Positions 15,299-22,469 of a DNA stretch of 37,078 bases are shown here, piece after piece. The stretch's first letter is position 1. Every line of letters begins with the position of its first letter. A program made the position numbers and the translations under genes. The notes beneath the pieces were generated by a model that was given only the letters and a program-made list of their open reading frames with translations, ran no database searches and was not told where the DNA came from. Source of the DNA: Collinsella sp. (GTDB lineage Bacteria > Actinomycetota > Coriobacteriia > Coriobacteriales > Coriobacteriaceae). The stretch is taken from positions 1 through 37,078 of the forward strand of contig DXLU01000035.1 in NCBI GenBank assembly GCA_019414565.1. The letters run 5' to 3'.

Positions 15299-15328
15299 TT
15301 CCCCTCCAGTAGAATCTGCAAAGGGGAA
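15299..15328. terminator. Short hairpin between palindromic elements
   Basis: TTCCCCT (15299-15305) pairs with AGGGGAA (15322-15328) across 16 bases. There is no T run, and its function is unclear. Confidence 0.3.
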
Positions 15329-15345
15329 CCAGAAAATATAAATAC

Positions 15346-15394
15346 AGTAAGTCGATGCGACAAAGGAGGCGTCCCTTTATCGCATCGACTTACT
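15346..15394. terminator. Long two-step hairpin
   Basis: A perfect 15-bp outer stem (15346-15360 with 15380-15394) encloses, after one mismatch, a 5-bp inner stem (AAAGG 15362-15366 with CCTTT 15374-15378) and a 7-base loop. An AAAA tract follows on the plus strand. It sits midway between elements A1 and A2 and may terminate transcripts from either side. Confidence 0.5.
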
Positions 15395-15427
15395 AGAAAA
15401 GTAAATATTGTTTCAAGCGAGTAGCCG

Positions 15428-15530
15428 CCCGCCCGGGGCTTACCTATATCGTTCCACGCGCAGTTTCGCAGCGAGCGAAGCGACGCGAGAATGTTTGAGC
15501 ATGGAATGATATAGGTAAGCCCCGGGCGGG
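15428..15530. repeat. Palindromic element A2: 23-bp arms around a conserved core
   Basis: Arms 15428-15450 and 15508-15530 are perfect reverse complements. The 57-base core is the reverse complement of the A1 core with a 9-base insertion in its GC-rich tip (GTCGCTTCGCTCGC region). The inner arm end TATATC is common to A1 and A2; the outer parts of the arms differ. It lies 15 bases past the dut stop. Confidence 0.85.
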
Positions 15531-15545
15531 AGGGATACGAGCGCC

Positions 15546-15989
15546 CTAGGCGATGCCGCTGGAGCCGAAGCCTCCTTTGCCTCGGTCGGTTTCGTCTAGT
15601 TCTTCTACTTCTATGAGATTGACCGTGGGGACTTCTTGGATGACGAGTTGGGCTATGCGGTCGCCTTTATTGATTTGAATGTTATTGGAGGGATCCAGGT
15701 TGATGAGGATAACCTTGAGTTCTCCTCGGTAGTGAGCGTCGATGAGGCCCGGCGTGTTGACTATAGACAGGCCCTGCTTGATGGCCAAGCCGCTGCGGGG
15801 CTGGACGAAGCCGGCGTAGCCATCGGGCAGAGCGATGGCCAGCCCAGTAGAGACCAGACGGCGTTCGAAGGGCTTCAGGACGCAGTCCTCGTTGGAGCGC
15901 AAATCCAAGCCGGCATCGGTGGGATGGGCGTATTTGGGAAGCTCAACGGTGGGGTCGAGACGCTTTATGTTGACGGTAATGTTGGACAT
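15546..15989 (-). CDS. dut: dUTP diphosphatase
   Basis: A 147-residue trimeric-type dUTPase that cleaves dUTP to dUMP, keeping uracil out of DNA. All five motifs are present: DAGLDLRS (26-33), PRSGLA (64-69), GLIDAHYRGEL (81-91), GDRIAQLV (109-116) and the C-terminal RGKGGFGSSG. It begins 4 bases after the nrdR stop, using the AAGGTG that spans that stop, so translation is coupled. The pair belongs to deoxynucleotide-pool control. Length is normal. Confidence 0.97.
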   Translation of the reverse strand: MSNITVNIKRLDPTVELPKYAHPTDAGLDLRSNEDCVLKPFERRLVSTGLAIALPDGYAGFVQPRSGLAIKQGLSIVNTPGLIDAHYRGELKVILINLDPSNNIQINKGDRIAQLVIQEVPTVNLIEVEELDETDRGKGGFGSSGIA

Positions 15990-15993
15990 GGAA

Positions 15994-16437
15994 TCACCTT
16001 AGCTTGTCGAGCTCTTGCAGAAACTCATCGACGTCTTTGAAATCACGGTAGACCGAGGCAAAACGGATGTACGCAACCTTGTCGATCTTGGCCAAGCGCT
16101 TGAGCACCATGTCACCCAACTCATGGGACGTGACGGCCGTCAGCGTGCGAGAGCGCAGCTCGACCTCGATGTCATCGATAATCTCATTGAGCTTCTTAGT
16201 GTCGATATCGCGCTTGATGGTGGCTCGCATCAAGCCGACGAGCAGCTTATTGCGATCGAACCGCTGCTTGGTTCCGTCTGACTTAATGACCTCGATAGGG
16301 TCCTCGCATCGCTCGAACGTTGTAAAGCGGTAGTTACACGAGCAACATTCGCGACGGCGCTTAATGGTGTTATTTGACTCCTGCATACGGGAATCAACGA
16401 CGCGGGTATGTGCCTTGCCGCATTTGGGACAGCGCAT
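15994..16437 (-). CDS. nrdR: NrdR, repressor of ribonucleotide reductase genes
   Basis: A 147-residue regulator with an N-terminal zinc ribbon (CPKC at 3-6 and CCSC around 31-34) and an ATP-cone domain (about 46-140: VIKSDGTKQRFDRNKL). It senses ATP/dATP and represses nrd operons through NrdR boxes. Ribosome binding site AGGAGG lies 4 bases before the ATG. The start codon lies in one arm of a 12-bp inverted repeat (16432-16443 with 16464-16475), which could control translation. It is followed tightly by dut and lies 51 bases after the LysM gene. Confidence 0.97.
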   Translation of the reverse strand: MRCPKCGKAHTRVVDSRMQESNNTIKRRRECCSCNYRFTTFERCEDPIEVIKSDGTKQRFDRNKLLVGLMRATIKRDIDTKKLNEIIDDIEVELRSRTLTAVTSHELGDMVLKRLAKIDKVAYIRFASVYRDFKDVDEFLQELDKLR

Positions 16438-16475
16438 GGTACCTCCTCTTAAACGATAACAAGGGTACCATGCGC
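16432..16475 (-). promoter_or_regulatory. Hairpin enclosing the nrdR ribosome binding site and start
   Basis: GCGCATGGTACC at 16432-16443 is perfectly inverted at 16464-16475. In the mRNA the nrdR AUG lies in the 3' arm of this 12-bp stem. The ribosome binding site straddles the 20-base loop and the start of that arm. Such a structure would hinder initiation unless melted. The 5' arm also contains an AUG, which may be chance. Confidence 0.5.
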
Positions 16476-16488
16476 AGCGCGATAATGA

Positions 16489-16941
16489 TTACGAACGAGC
16501 AGGAACCTTAAGATGCGCACCGGCGGCGAGCGAACCATACTCCAGATGATTGACGCTACGGATCATGTCGGAAGTCTCTTGCGTGGAAAGGCCTTCGATT
16601 GGATATTCTTCGGCAAGCGACCAAAGAGAATCGCCAGGCTGAACGCGAATGGTCCCGTAGGTAATGTTGGAAACGGACTCGGCATACGCGGCGTGACGAG
16701 CGCTAAAGACCGACATAGCGAGGACAAAGAAGAGCGTAAGCGCAACGGCGACGGCAACAATCGTCGGAACCTTCAGGGCAACGCGGGCCGGCGCGACTAC
16801 AGCCTGCTGATTGCGCGCAGGCTTTACGGTCAAAGGCTGAAAGCCGGAGCGGCCACCCTGAACAACCGTAAAAGTGGGTTCTGCAGGCGTCTCGAGCTTA
16901 AGGGCGAGGTTTCCCTGGACCATATTCGTTACGTTCATCAT
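16489..16941 (-). CDS. LysM-domain membrane protein, YneA-like SOS cell-division inhibitor
   Basis: A 150-residue protein with a cytosolic N-terminus of about 55 residues, one membrane helix (about 58-80) and an extracytoplasmic LysM-like domain (about 96-147: TIRVQPGDSLWSLAEEY then HLKVPARS). Like B. subtilis YneA it is transcribed divergently from lexA. Its promoter (TTGACA at 17051-17056, 16-base spacer, GATAAT at 17029-17034, minus strand) has a LexA box in the spacer. YneA delays cell division during DNA damage; the same job is inferred from context, size and topology. The longer N-terminal cytosolic part is unlike YneA, so a different effector remains possible. Confidence 0.75.
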   Translation of the reverse strand: MMNVTNMVQGNLALKLETPAEPTFTVVQGGRSGFQPLTVKPARNQQAVVAPARVALKVPTIVAVAVALTLFFVLAMSVFSARHAAYAESVSNITYGTIRVQPGDSLWSLAEEYPIEGLSTQETSDMIRSVNHLEYGSLAAGAHLKVPARS

Positions 16942-17008
16942 GTTCTCCTCTCGCGTGTTTTGCTGAGAACAGTTTTATCAAGCCGCGCGGACAAAAATGT
17001 CTAGCGCG

Positions 17009-17078
17009 AGAACGAATGTTCGGTTATTATTATCTTCGAACAGTTGTTCCTGTCAAGCAAAATTCGAACATTTGTTTG
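17009..17078. promoter_or_regulatory. Three LexA (SOS) boxes between lexA and the LysM gene
   Basis: Three 14-bp sites with core GAAC-N4-GTTC (last one GTTT) lie at 17009-17022 (AGAACGAATGTTCG), 17037-17050 (CGAACAGTTGTTCC) and 17065-17078 (CGAACATTTGTTTG). Their starts are exactly 28 bp apart. The middle box fills the spacer of the LysM-gene promoter (minus strand: -35 at 17051-17056, -10 at 17029-17034). The third lies 23 bases before the lexA start, suiting autorepression. Confidence 0.9.
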
Positions 17079-17101
17079 ACATGGGTAGAGAGGATGCCCT
17101 G

Positions 17102-17746
17102 ATGGCTCGCAAAATTACCAAGCGTCAGCAGCAAATTTACGACTTCATCAAGGAATATCAGCAGGAGAAGGGTTATCCGCCCAGCGTGCGCGAGATGGCT
17201 TCTGCCGTGGGCCTTTCCTCCCCCAGCACCGTGCACGCCCATCTCTCTGCCCTGGAGGCGCGCGGGCTACTCAAGCGCGATGCCACCAAACCGCGCGCCC
17301 TGGAACTCTTTAACGAGGACGGTTCCTCTGTCTCAATTTCTAAATCTGACGAGCCCACCGCACCTCGCGGAACGGTCTCGCTACCGCTCGTTGGTCGCGT
17401 CGCGGCAGGGATTCCCATTCTGGCCGAGCAGAATATTGAAGACACGTTTACTATCCCGACCGAAATCGCCACTGATCAGGGTTCCTTTATCCTTGAGGTG
17501 CATGGGAGCTCAATGATCAATGTCGGCATCTTCAATGGCGATTACATCATCGTCCGTGAACAAAAGAGTGCCATGAACGGCGAAATTGTCGTGGCCATGA
17601 TTGATGGTTCAGCGACCGTCAAGACGTTCTACAAGGAGCAGGGGCGCGTGCGCTTGCAGCCCGAGAACGACACTATGGAGCCCATCTATGCGACGAACCC
17701 CGTTATTTTGGGTAAAGTTGTCGGTTTAATGCGCCGGTTCTCGTAA
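17102..17746 (+). CDS. lexA: LexA, SOS repressor and autoprotease
   Basis: A 214-residue repressor with an N-terminal winged helix (1-70: RQQQIYDFIKEYQQEKGYPP and SPSTVHAHLSALEARGLL) and a C-terminal S24 peptidase domain. The self-cleavage bond is A102-G103 in GRVAAGIP. The catalytic pair is S137 (GSSM) and K174 (ATVKTFY). The ATG at 17102 has GAGAGG 8 bases upstream; an earlier ATG at 17081 lacks a site. LexA should bind the three boxes upstream and the box in the recA promoter, and be cleaved when RecA filaments form. Its stop overlaps the start of the next gene (TAATG). Confidence 0.97.
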   Translation: MARKITKRQQQIYDFIKEYQQEKGYPPSVREMASAVGLSSPSTVHAHLSALEARGLLKRDATKPRALELFNEDGSSVSISKSDEPTAPRGTVSLPLVGRVAAGIPILAEQNIEDTFTIPTEIATDQGSFILEVHGSSMINVGIFNGDYIIVREQKSAMNGEIVVAMIDGSATVKTFYKEQGRVRLQPENDTMEPIYATNPVILGKVVGLMRRFS

Positions 17747-18450
17747 TGCAAAAACGCATCACCATCTTTGATACCGTCCGCGGGTTTACGATGATTTCTA
17801 TGGCAGGTTTTCACGCTTGCTATGATCTCGCCTACCTGTACGGCTGGGATATGCCTTGGTTTACCCAGACTGTCTTTCAAGACGTCTGGCGCGCCAGCAT
17901 CAGCTGGGTATTTTTGTTTATCGCGGGTTGGATGTGCACTCTTTCGCGCAACAATATCAAACGTGCCGCCAAATACGCCTTAGCAGCACTCGTTGTCTGG
18001 TTGGCAACAACACTTGTCTCATTCGACGATTCGGTTAATTTTGGCATCATCTACTGCATGGCCGCATGCACCGGCATCGTGGCGTTGACCGATCCCGTCC
18101 TTAAGAAGATAACGGCGAGATGGGGCATGCCCCTATGCCTTGTGTTGTTCGCCCTCACCTGGAGCATCCCCAAAACGATCTACCCTGTCCCCTACCTGGC
18201 GTGGCTGGGATTTCCGAGCCCTGGGTTTGTCTCAGGTGATTACTACCCCATCATCCCGTTTATCTTTATGTATCTTGCAGGATACTTCGCCGCACACATA
18301 GCGAAGAGTATCGATAAGACCGTCCCTAGCTGGGCCTACGCCAACCCCCTGCCGGCGCTCGCCAGCCTTGGACGTCACGCTCTCCCCTTTTATCTGCTGC
18401 ATCAGCCCATCATTCTGGGCATTTTGGAGATCGTCTACTCGGTGCGATAA
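17746..18450 (+). CDS. Heparan-alpha-glucosaminide N-acetyltransferase-like membrane protein (DUF1624)
   Basis: A 234-residue integral membrane protein with six or more hydrophobic helices. The opening RITIFDTVRGFTMISMAGFH matches the DUF1624/HGSNAT catalytic domain, in which a histidine of the first helix region (H22 here) is important. Such proteins acetylate extracytoplasmic sugars using cytosolic acetyl-CoA; the substrate here is unknown, possibly a cell-wall glycan. The start overlaps the lexA stop by one base, so it is probably co-transcribed under SOS control. Its 3' end overlaps the convergent hflX gene by 16 bases. The family assignment is good, the activity is inference. Confidence 0.8.
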   Translation: MQKRITIFDTVRGFTMISMAGFHACYDLAYLYGWDMPWFTQTVFQDVWRASISWVFLFIAGWMCTLSRNNIKRAAKYALAALVVWLATTLVSFDDSVNFGIIYCMAACTGIVALTDPVLKKITARWGMPLCLVLFALTWSIPKTIYPVPYLAWLGFPSPGFVSGDYYPIIPFIFMYLAGYFAAHIAKSIDKTVPSWAYANPLPALASLGRHALPFYLLHQPIILGILEIVYSVR

Positions 18451-19724
18451 CGCTCGAGCCGCGGTGCAATACGAGCCGGCAGTTTCGCCACAATGCGAAC
18501 GCCGTCCTCGAGATATTCCTCATGCAGAAGGGTTCCCTGCTCATGCACCAGCGTGATGAGAGCGCCCTCACGATACGGGATATCAGCGGAGAGCAACACA
18601 TCGGTGGCAGCTGCCTCGCGAGCAATCCGGTCGACGAGATCGTCGAGCCCCTCGCCCGTTTGGGCCGAGAACAGAACGGCCTCCGGATAGCGACGACGGA
18701 AACTCAATCGATCGACGCTATCGAGAAGATCGATTTTATTGAATACAATCAGCGTTAAACGCTCTCCGGCGCCGATCTCATCAAGCACGCGGTCGACAGC
18801 CTCCAGCTGCCGCTCATAGTCCTCGTCAGACGCATCTACGACTTTGAGAATTAGATCGGCACCCAAAACCTCGGACAGCGTCGATTTAAAGGCATCGACC
18901 AGACCATGCGGCAGCTTTTGAATAAAGCCGACGGTATCGGTAATCGTCATGCCGCGACCGCCGGGCAGACGATACGAACGCGTCGTCGGGTCGAGCGTAG
19001 CAAACAGCTTGTCCTGCGAAAGTACCGTAGAGCCGGTCAGACGATTGAGCAACGTCGATTTACCGGCATTGGTATAACCGGCTAACGCGACGCGAAACGC
19101 CGGGGACTCAATACGACTCTTGGATTGAACATCGCGACGCTGTTCAACCTGCTTGAGCTCACGACGAAGCGCAGCGATCTTATTACGAATGAGGCGACGG
19201 TCGACCTCGAGCTGACTTTCGCCCTGACCAAAACGTGAGCCGATGCCGCCGCGCGTCTGCTCCTTAGCGAGATGGCTCCACATGCCACGCAGGCGAGGCA
19301 ACAAATATTGAAGCTGTGCCAGCTGTACCTGCAGGCGTCCCTCACGCGTCTGAGCATGCAGGCCAAAGATATCCAGGATCAGTGCAGTACGATCGATAAT
19401 CTTTACCGGCTCGCCCACGGCTTTCTCCAAATAGGATTGCTGCGAGGGGGTCAGGTCGTCGTCAAAAATAACGACATCGGCATCCATGCGATGCACCAGG
19501 CCGCACAGCTCTTCAACCTTACCGGAACCGATAAACGATTTAGGATACGGCTTTACCAAACGCTGCGACAAGCGTGCCACGCACTGGGCACCAGCTGTGT
19601 GGGCAAGACGCTCCAGCTCATCAAGCGAGCGATCGAGCGGCCATGCATTGTCGCGCCACTCAACACCAACTAAAATGGCACGCTCGGGCTCGGGTGCCGT
19701 GGGAACAAGGGGGAAACGGGGCAT
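18435..19724 (-). CDS. hflX: GTPase HflX
   Basis: A 429-residue ribosome-associated GTPase that splits stalled or hibernating 70S ribosomes under stress. The N-terminal HflX domain (about 15-200) has the IGSGKVEEL and VIFDDDLTPSQQ motifs and the GGIGSRFGQGESQLE segment. The G domain follows: G1 GYTNAGKST (216-224), G3 DTVGF and G4 NKID. Its ATG overlaps the miaA stop (TAATG), so it is the last gene of miaB-miaA-hflX, an order found in many bacteria. The 3' end overlaps the convergent acyltransferase gene. Confidence 0.96.
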   Translation of the reverse strand: MPRFPLVPTAPEPERAILVGVEWRDNAWPLDRSLDELERLAHTAGAQCVARLSQRLVKPYPKSFIGSGKVEELCGLVHRMDADVVIFDDDLTPSQQSYLEKAVGEPVKIIDRTALILDIFGLHAQTREGRLQVQLAQLQYLLPRLRGMWSHLAKEQTRGGIGSRFGQGESQLEVDRRLIRNKIAALRRELKQVEQRRDVQSKSRIESPAFRVALAGYTNAGKSTLLNRLTGSTVLSQDKLFATLDPTTRSYRLPGGRGMTITDTVGFIQKLPHGLVDAFKSTLSEVLGADLILKVVDASDEDYERQLEAVDRVLDEIGAGERLTLIVFNKIDLLDSVDRLSFRRRYPEAVLFSAQTGEGLDDLVDRIAREAAATDVLLSADIPYREGALITLVHEQGTLLHEEYLEDGVRIVAKLPARIAPRLERYRTE

Positions 19725-20662
19725 TAGGCAGCCTCAATACGATGCAGGATATCCTCAACGACCTCATCGATCGTACATTCATCCATATCAAACCACACGA
19801 TACGGTCATCGCGCTTAAACCACGAAAGCTGACGCTTGGCATAACGACGCGAACGCATCTTAATGAGTTCGCGAGCCTCATCCATGCTCATCACGCCATT
19901 GAAAGCATCAATGATCTCTTTATAGCCAATTGCCTGCATCGGCGTCAGGGCATCTCCCAGCCCCTGGCCCATAAGACCGCGGACCTCATCGACAAGACCC
20001 TGCTCAAACATCAGATCGACGCGCTGGTTAATGCGCTCGTAGAGCACCTCGCGATTACGCGTCAGACCAAACCAAAGGGCATGATAATGCTCGTGCGGAA
20101 CACTAAACTGCGACTTTTGCTGCGCATAGGAGACGCCATCATCATGCATCTCGAGCGCACGAATCACACGGCGCACGTTATGGGGATGAATAACAGCAGC
20201 CGATTCTGGATCGCGCTCGGCAAGCAAGGCATGCAGTTCTTCCTCGCCAATACGCTCGGCAAGCTCCTGATAGCCCGCACGACGATCGTCCTCAAGTTCA
20301 CCCGAGGGAAAGTCCATCTCATCGAGGGCGGCCTTGAGATACAGCCCCGTACCTCCGCAAAAAACCGGCAGGCAACCCGAACCAAGGAGACGTTCAACAT
20401 GCGCGCGAGCGTCGGCCTGATAAAGCGCAGCAGAATATGCCACACCCGGCTCTACAATGTCGACGAGACGCAGCGGCGCCGTGCACTCATCGGGCGCCAT
20501 CTTTGCGGTACCGATGTCCATGCCGCGATAGATTTGCATCGCATCGCACGACAGCACTTCGGACGAAAGACGAGCTGCCAAACGGTCGGCAACATCACTC
20601 TTACCAACCGCCGTCGGACCGACGATCGCAACGGCGGAAAGACCTGCCCCGGGAGAAACCAT
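19724..20662 (-). CDS. miaA: tRNA dimethylallyltransferase
   Basis: A 312-residue enzyme that adds the isopentenyl group to A37 of tRNAs reading UNN codons. The P-loop GPTAVGKS lies at 15-22, followed by SCDAMQIYRGMDIGTAK (38-54) with the substrate-contact Asp. The GGTGLYLKA segment (103-111) and AIGYKEI late in the protein are diagnostic. It is coupled through a TAATG junction to miaB upstream and to hflX downstream. Its product, i6A37, is the substrate of MiaB, so both steps of the modification are encoded together. Confidence 0.97.
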   Translation of the reverse strand: MVSPGAGLSAVAIVGPTAVGKSDVADRLAARLSSEVLSCDAMQIYRGMDIGTAKMAPDECTAPLRLVDIVEPGVAYSAALYQADARAHVERLLGSGCLPVFCGGTGLYLKAALDEMDFPSGELEDDRRAGYQELAERIGEEELHALLAERDPESAAVIHPHNVRRVIRALEMHDDGVSYAQQKSQFSVPHEHYHALWFGLTRNREVLYERINQRVDLMFEQGLVDEVRGLMGQGLGDALTPMQAIGYKEIIDAFNGVMSMDEARELIKMRSRRYAKRQLSWFKRDDRIVWFDMDECTIDEVVEDILHRIEAA

Positions 20663-22038
20663 TAGCGCGGCTCGCCCACAACGGAGCCGGACAAATACCA
20701 GGTCTTGGCAACGTCAACGTCAACATCAACGATCTTACCAACAAGCTGATCGATGCTGTAACCCTCGGGGATAGGCGCATGCACGGTCTGATTCTTGGGA
20801 CTCTTGCCCAGCAGGACCGCGTCGTTCTTTTTACTCGTTCCCTCAATGAGCGCCGGAACCACAGTATGAAGCTCACCCTGGTTATACTCGTGTGCCGTGG
20901 TCTCGATAACCTTAACCAGACGGTTGAAACGCTCGAGAATAACCTCATGCGGCGTAGGATCGTCAATCTCGGCGGCCGGGGTACCGGCGCGCTTGGAATA
21001 GATGAAGGTATAGGCCTGAGCATAGCGGACCGTCTCGGCAAGTGAGAGCGTCTGCTCAAAGTCTTCTTCAGTCTCACCCGGGAAGCCAACGATAATGTCG
21101 GTCGAGAGCGCGATATCGGGCATGCGGTTGCGAATGCGATCGACAAGGCCCAGATAGTCCTCGCGTGTATAACGGCGATTCATCTCTTTGAGGATCCGCG
21201 TCGAACCTGACTGGACGGCCAAGTGCAGCTGCGGCATAACGGCAGGCGTCTCGGCCATGGCGTCGATGGTCTCGGGCAACAGGTCCTTGGGATGCGAAGA
21301 CGTAAAGAAGATGCGCTCCACGCCCGTATTGCCCACGGCACGCAGCAGATCGGCAAAACGCGGCTTGCCAAACAGATCGCGACCATATGAGTTAACGTTT
21401 TGGCCCAGCAGCGTAATCTCACGCACGCCCTGGCGCACCAAACCGGTCACCTCGTCGACAATCTCCTCGAAGGGGCGGCTCTTTTCGCGACCGCGCACGT
21501 ACGGCACGATGCAATAGGTGCAGAAATTATTGCAGCCCGTCATGATGGGCACCCAGGCGTGATACTGAGTCTCGCGATGCCACGGCATGCTCATGGCATC
21601 CGTATCCTCATGCTCATTGGTGCGGATATGACGCTTACCATCACGGAACGCCTCGGCAATGAGCTCGGCCACATGTGCAATGGAATGCGTGCCAAAGATG
21701 ACATTGACGTTATCGACGTTGGTGAGCAGGCCCTCGCCATCGCGCTGCGCGATGCAACCGCCAACGGCAACCACGCGCTTGCCCGAAGGCGAAGGCGGCA
21801 GGCTTTTGCAGGAATTGCACTGACCGTACAGGCGAGTATCGGCGGCCTCGCGCACGCAGCACGTCATGAAGACAACGATATCGGCATGCGCGGGATCGAG
21901 CGCCATGAGGCAGCCATACGAATCAAGCAGACCGCTCACACGCTCGGAGTCGTGCTGATTCATCTGGCAGCCAAAGGTGCGGATAAAGTAGGTTTTACCG
22001 GCAAGAATATCGCGTACGGAACGCTGGTCCATGTGCAT
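20662..22038 (-). CDS. miaB: tRNA-2-methylthio-N6-dimethylallyladenosine synthase
   Basis: A 458-residue radical-SAM methylthiotransferase that converts i6A37 to ms2i6A37. The N-terminal UPF0004 domain carries cluster cysteines C24, C60 and C95. The radical-SAM motif is C169, C173 and C176 (TGCNNFCTYCIVPYVRGREK). A TRAM domain ends the protein (about 390-455). Two possible starts, at 22038 and at 22032 (third residue), share the ribosome binding site TAGGAC; the second has the better spacing. First gene of miaB-miaA-hflX; 39 bases separate it from spoVS, so read-through from that gene is likely. Confidence 0.96.
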   Translation of the reverse strand: MHMDQRSVRDILAGKTYFIRTFGCQMNQHDSERVSGLLDSYGCLMALDPAHADIVVFMTCCVREAADTRLYGQCNSCKSLPPSPSGKRVVAVGGCIAQRDGEGLLTNVDNVNVIFGTHSIAHVAELIAEAFRDGKRHIRTNEHEDTDAMSMPWHRETQYHAWVPIMTGCNNFCTYCIVPYVRGREKSRPFEEIVDEVTGLVRQGVREITLLGQNVNSYGRDLFGKPRFADLLRAVGNTGVERIFFTSSHPKDLLPETIDAMAETPAVMPQLHLAVQSGSTRILKEMNRRYTREDYLGLVDRIRNRMPDIALSTDIIVGFPGETEEDFEQTLSLAETVRYAQAYTFIYSKRAGTPAAEIDDPTPHEVILERFNRLVKVIETTAHEYNQGELHTVVPALIEGTSKKNDAVLLGKSPKNQTVHAPIPEGYSIDQLVGKIVDVDVDVAKTWYLSGSVVGEPR

Positions 22039-22077
22039 AAGTCCTAACGATGGGGAGCGGAACGAGGCAAGCAGAAG

Positions 22078-22395
22078 CTATGCCACAGGCTTAACATCAT
22101 CCATGACGACGTTATCCATAGCAGCTCGATTGATCTGGTGAACGTAGATAGAAAGGCGGATGGCCGTGCGCGACTCCCCGTTAATGAGGATGTCGGAGAA
22201 CACGGGCGCGCAGGAAATATCAAAACCGGTTGGAATCAAAAAACCGCGCGCGATAGCAACGGCCTTAATGGCTTGGTTGACGGCACCAGCGCCGACACAC
22301 TGGATGTTGACGGGTACACCATCCTTGACCATGCCGGCGATGGCGCCGGCAACGGACGCGGGCGATGATTTGCTTGATACCTTCAGGCAATCCAT
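22078..22395 (-). CDS. spoVS: Stage V sporulation protein S-like (SpoVS, Alba fold)
   Basis: A 105-residue protein. Residues 1-86 match SpoVS closely: LKVSSKSSPASVAGAIAG, then GAVNQAIKAVAIARGF and RTAIRLSIYV. The ATG at 22393-22395 follows AGGAG by 8 bases; the open frame upstream to 22470 is not supported. The fold is Alba-like and may bind nucleic acid. The extra 20-residue tail (VHQINRAAMDNVVMDDVKPV) is longer than the Bacillus protein. Coriobacteria are not known to form spores, so a vegetative role is inferred. It lies between rny and miaB as in Firmicutes. Confidence 0.9.
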   Translation of the reverse strand: MDCLKVSSKSSPASVAGAIAGMVKDGVPVNIQCVGAGAVNQAIKAVAIARGFLIPTGFDISCAPVFSDILINGESRTAIRLSIYVHQINRAAMDNVVMDDVKPVA

Positions 22396-22469
22396 GAAGA
22401 AACTCCTGCATTTAAAAGTACGTTTTAACTGCAATAACTGTATCGTACCGAGTGGACTCGGTAAAGGCA

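Noticed and set aside
15166..15530. Interpretation of the paired palindromes as integron attC sites or a CRISPR array
   Set aside because: There are no integron core sites or cassettes between them, and no regularly spaced short repeats with unique spacers. The symmetry is of long arms around a conserved core.
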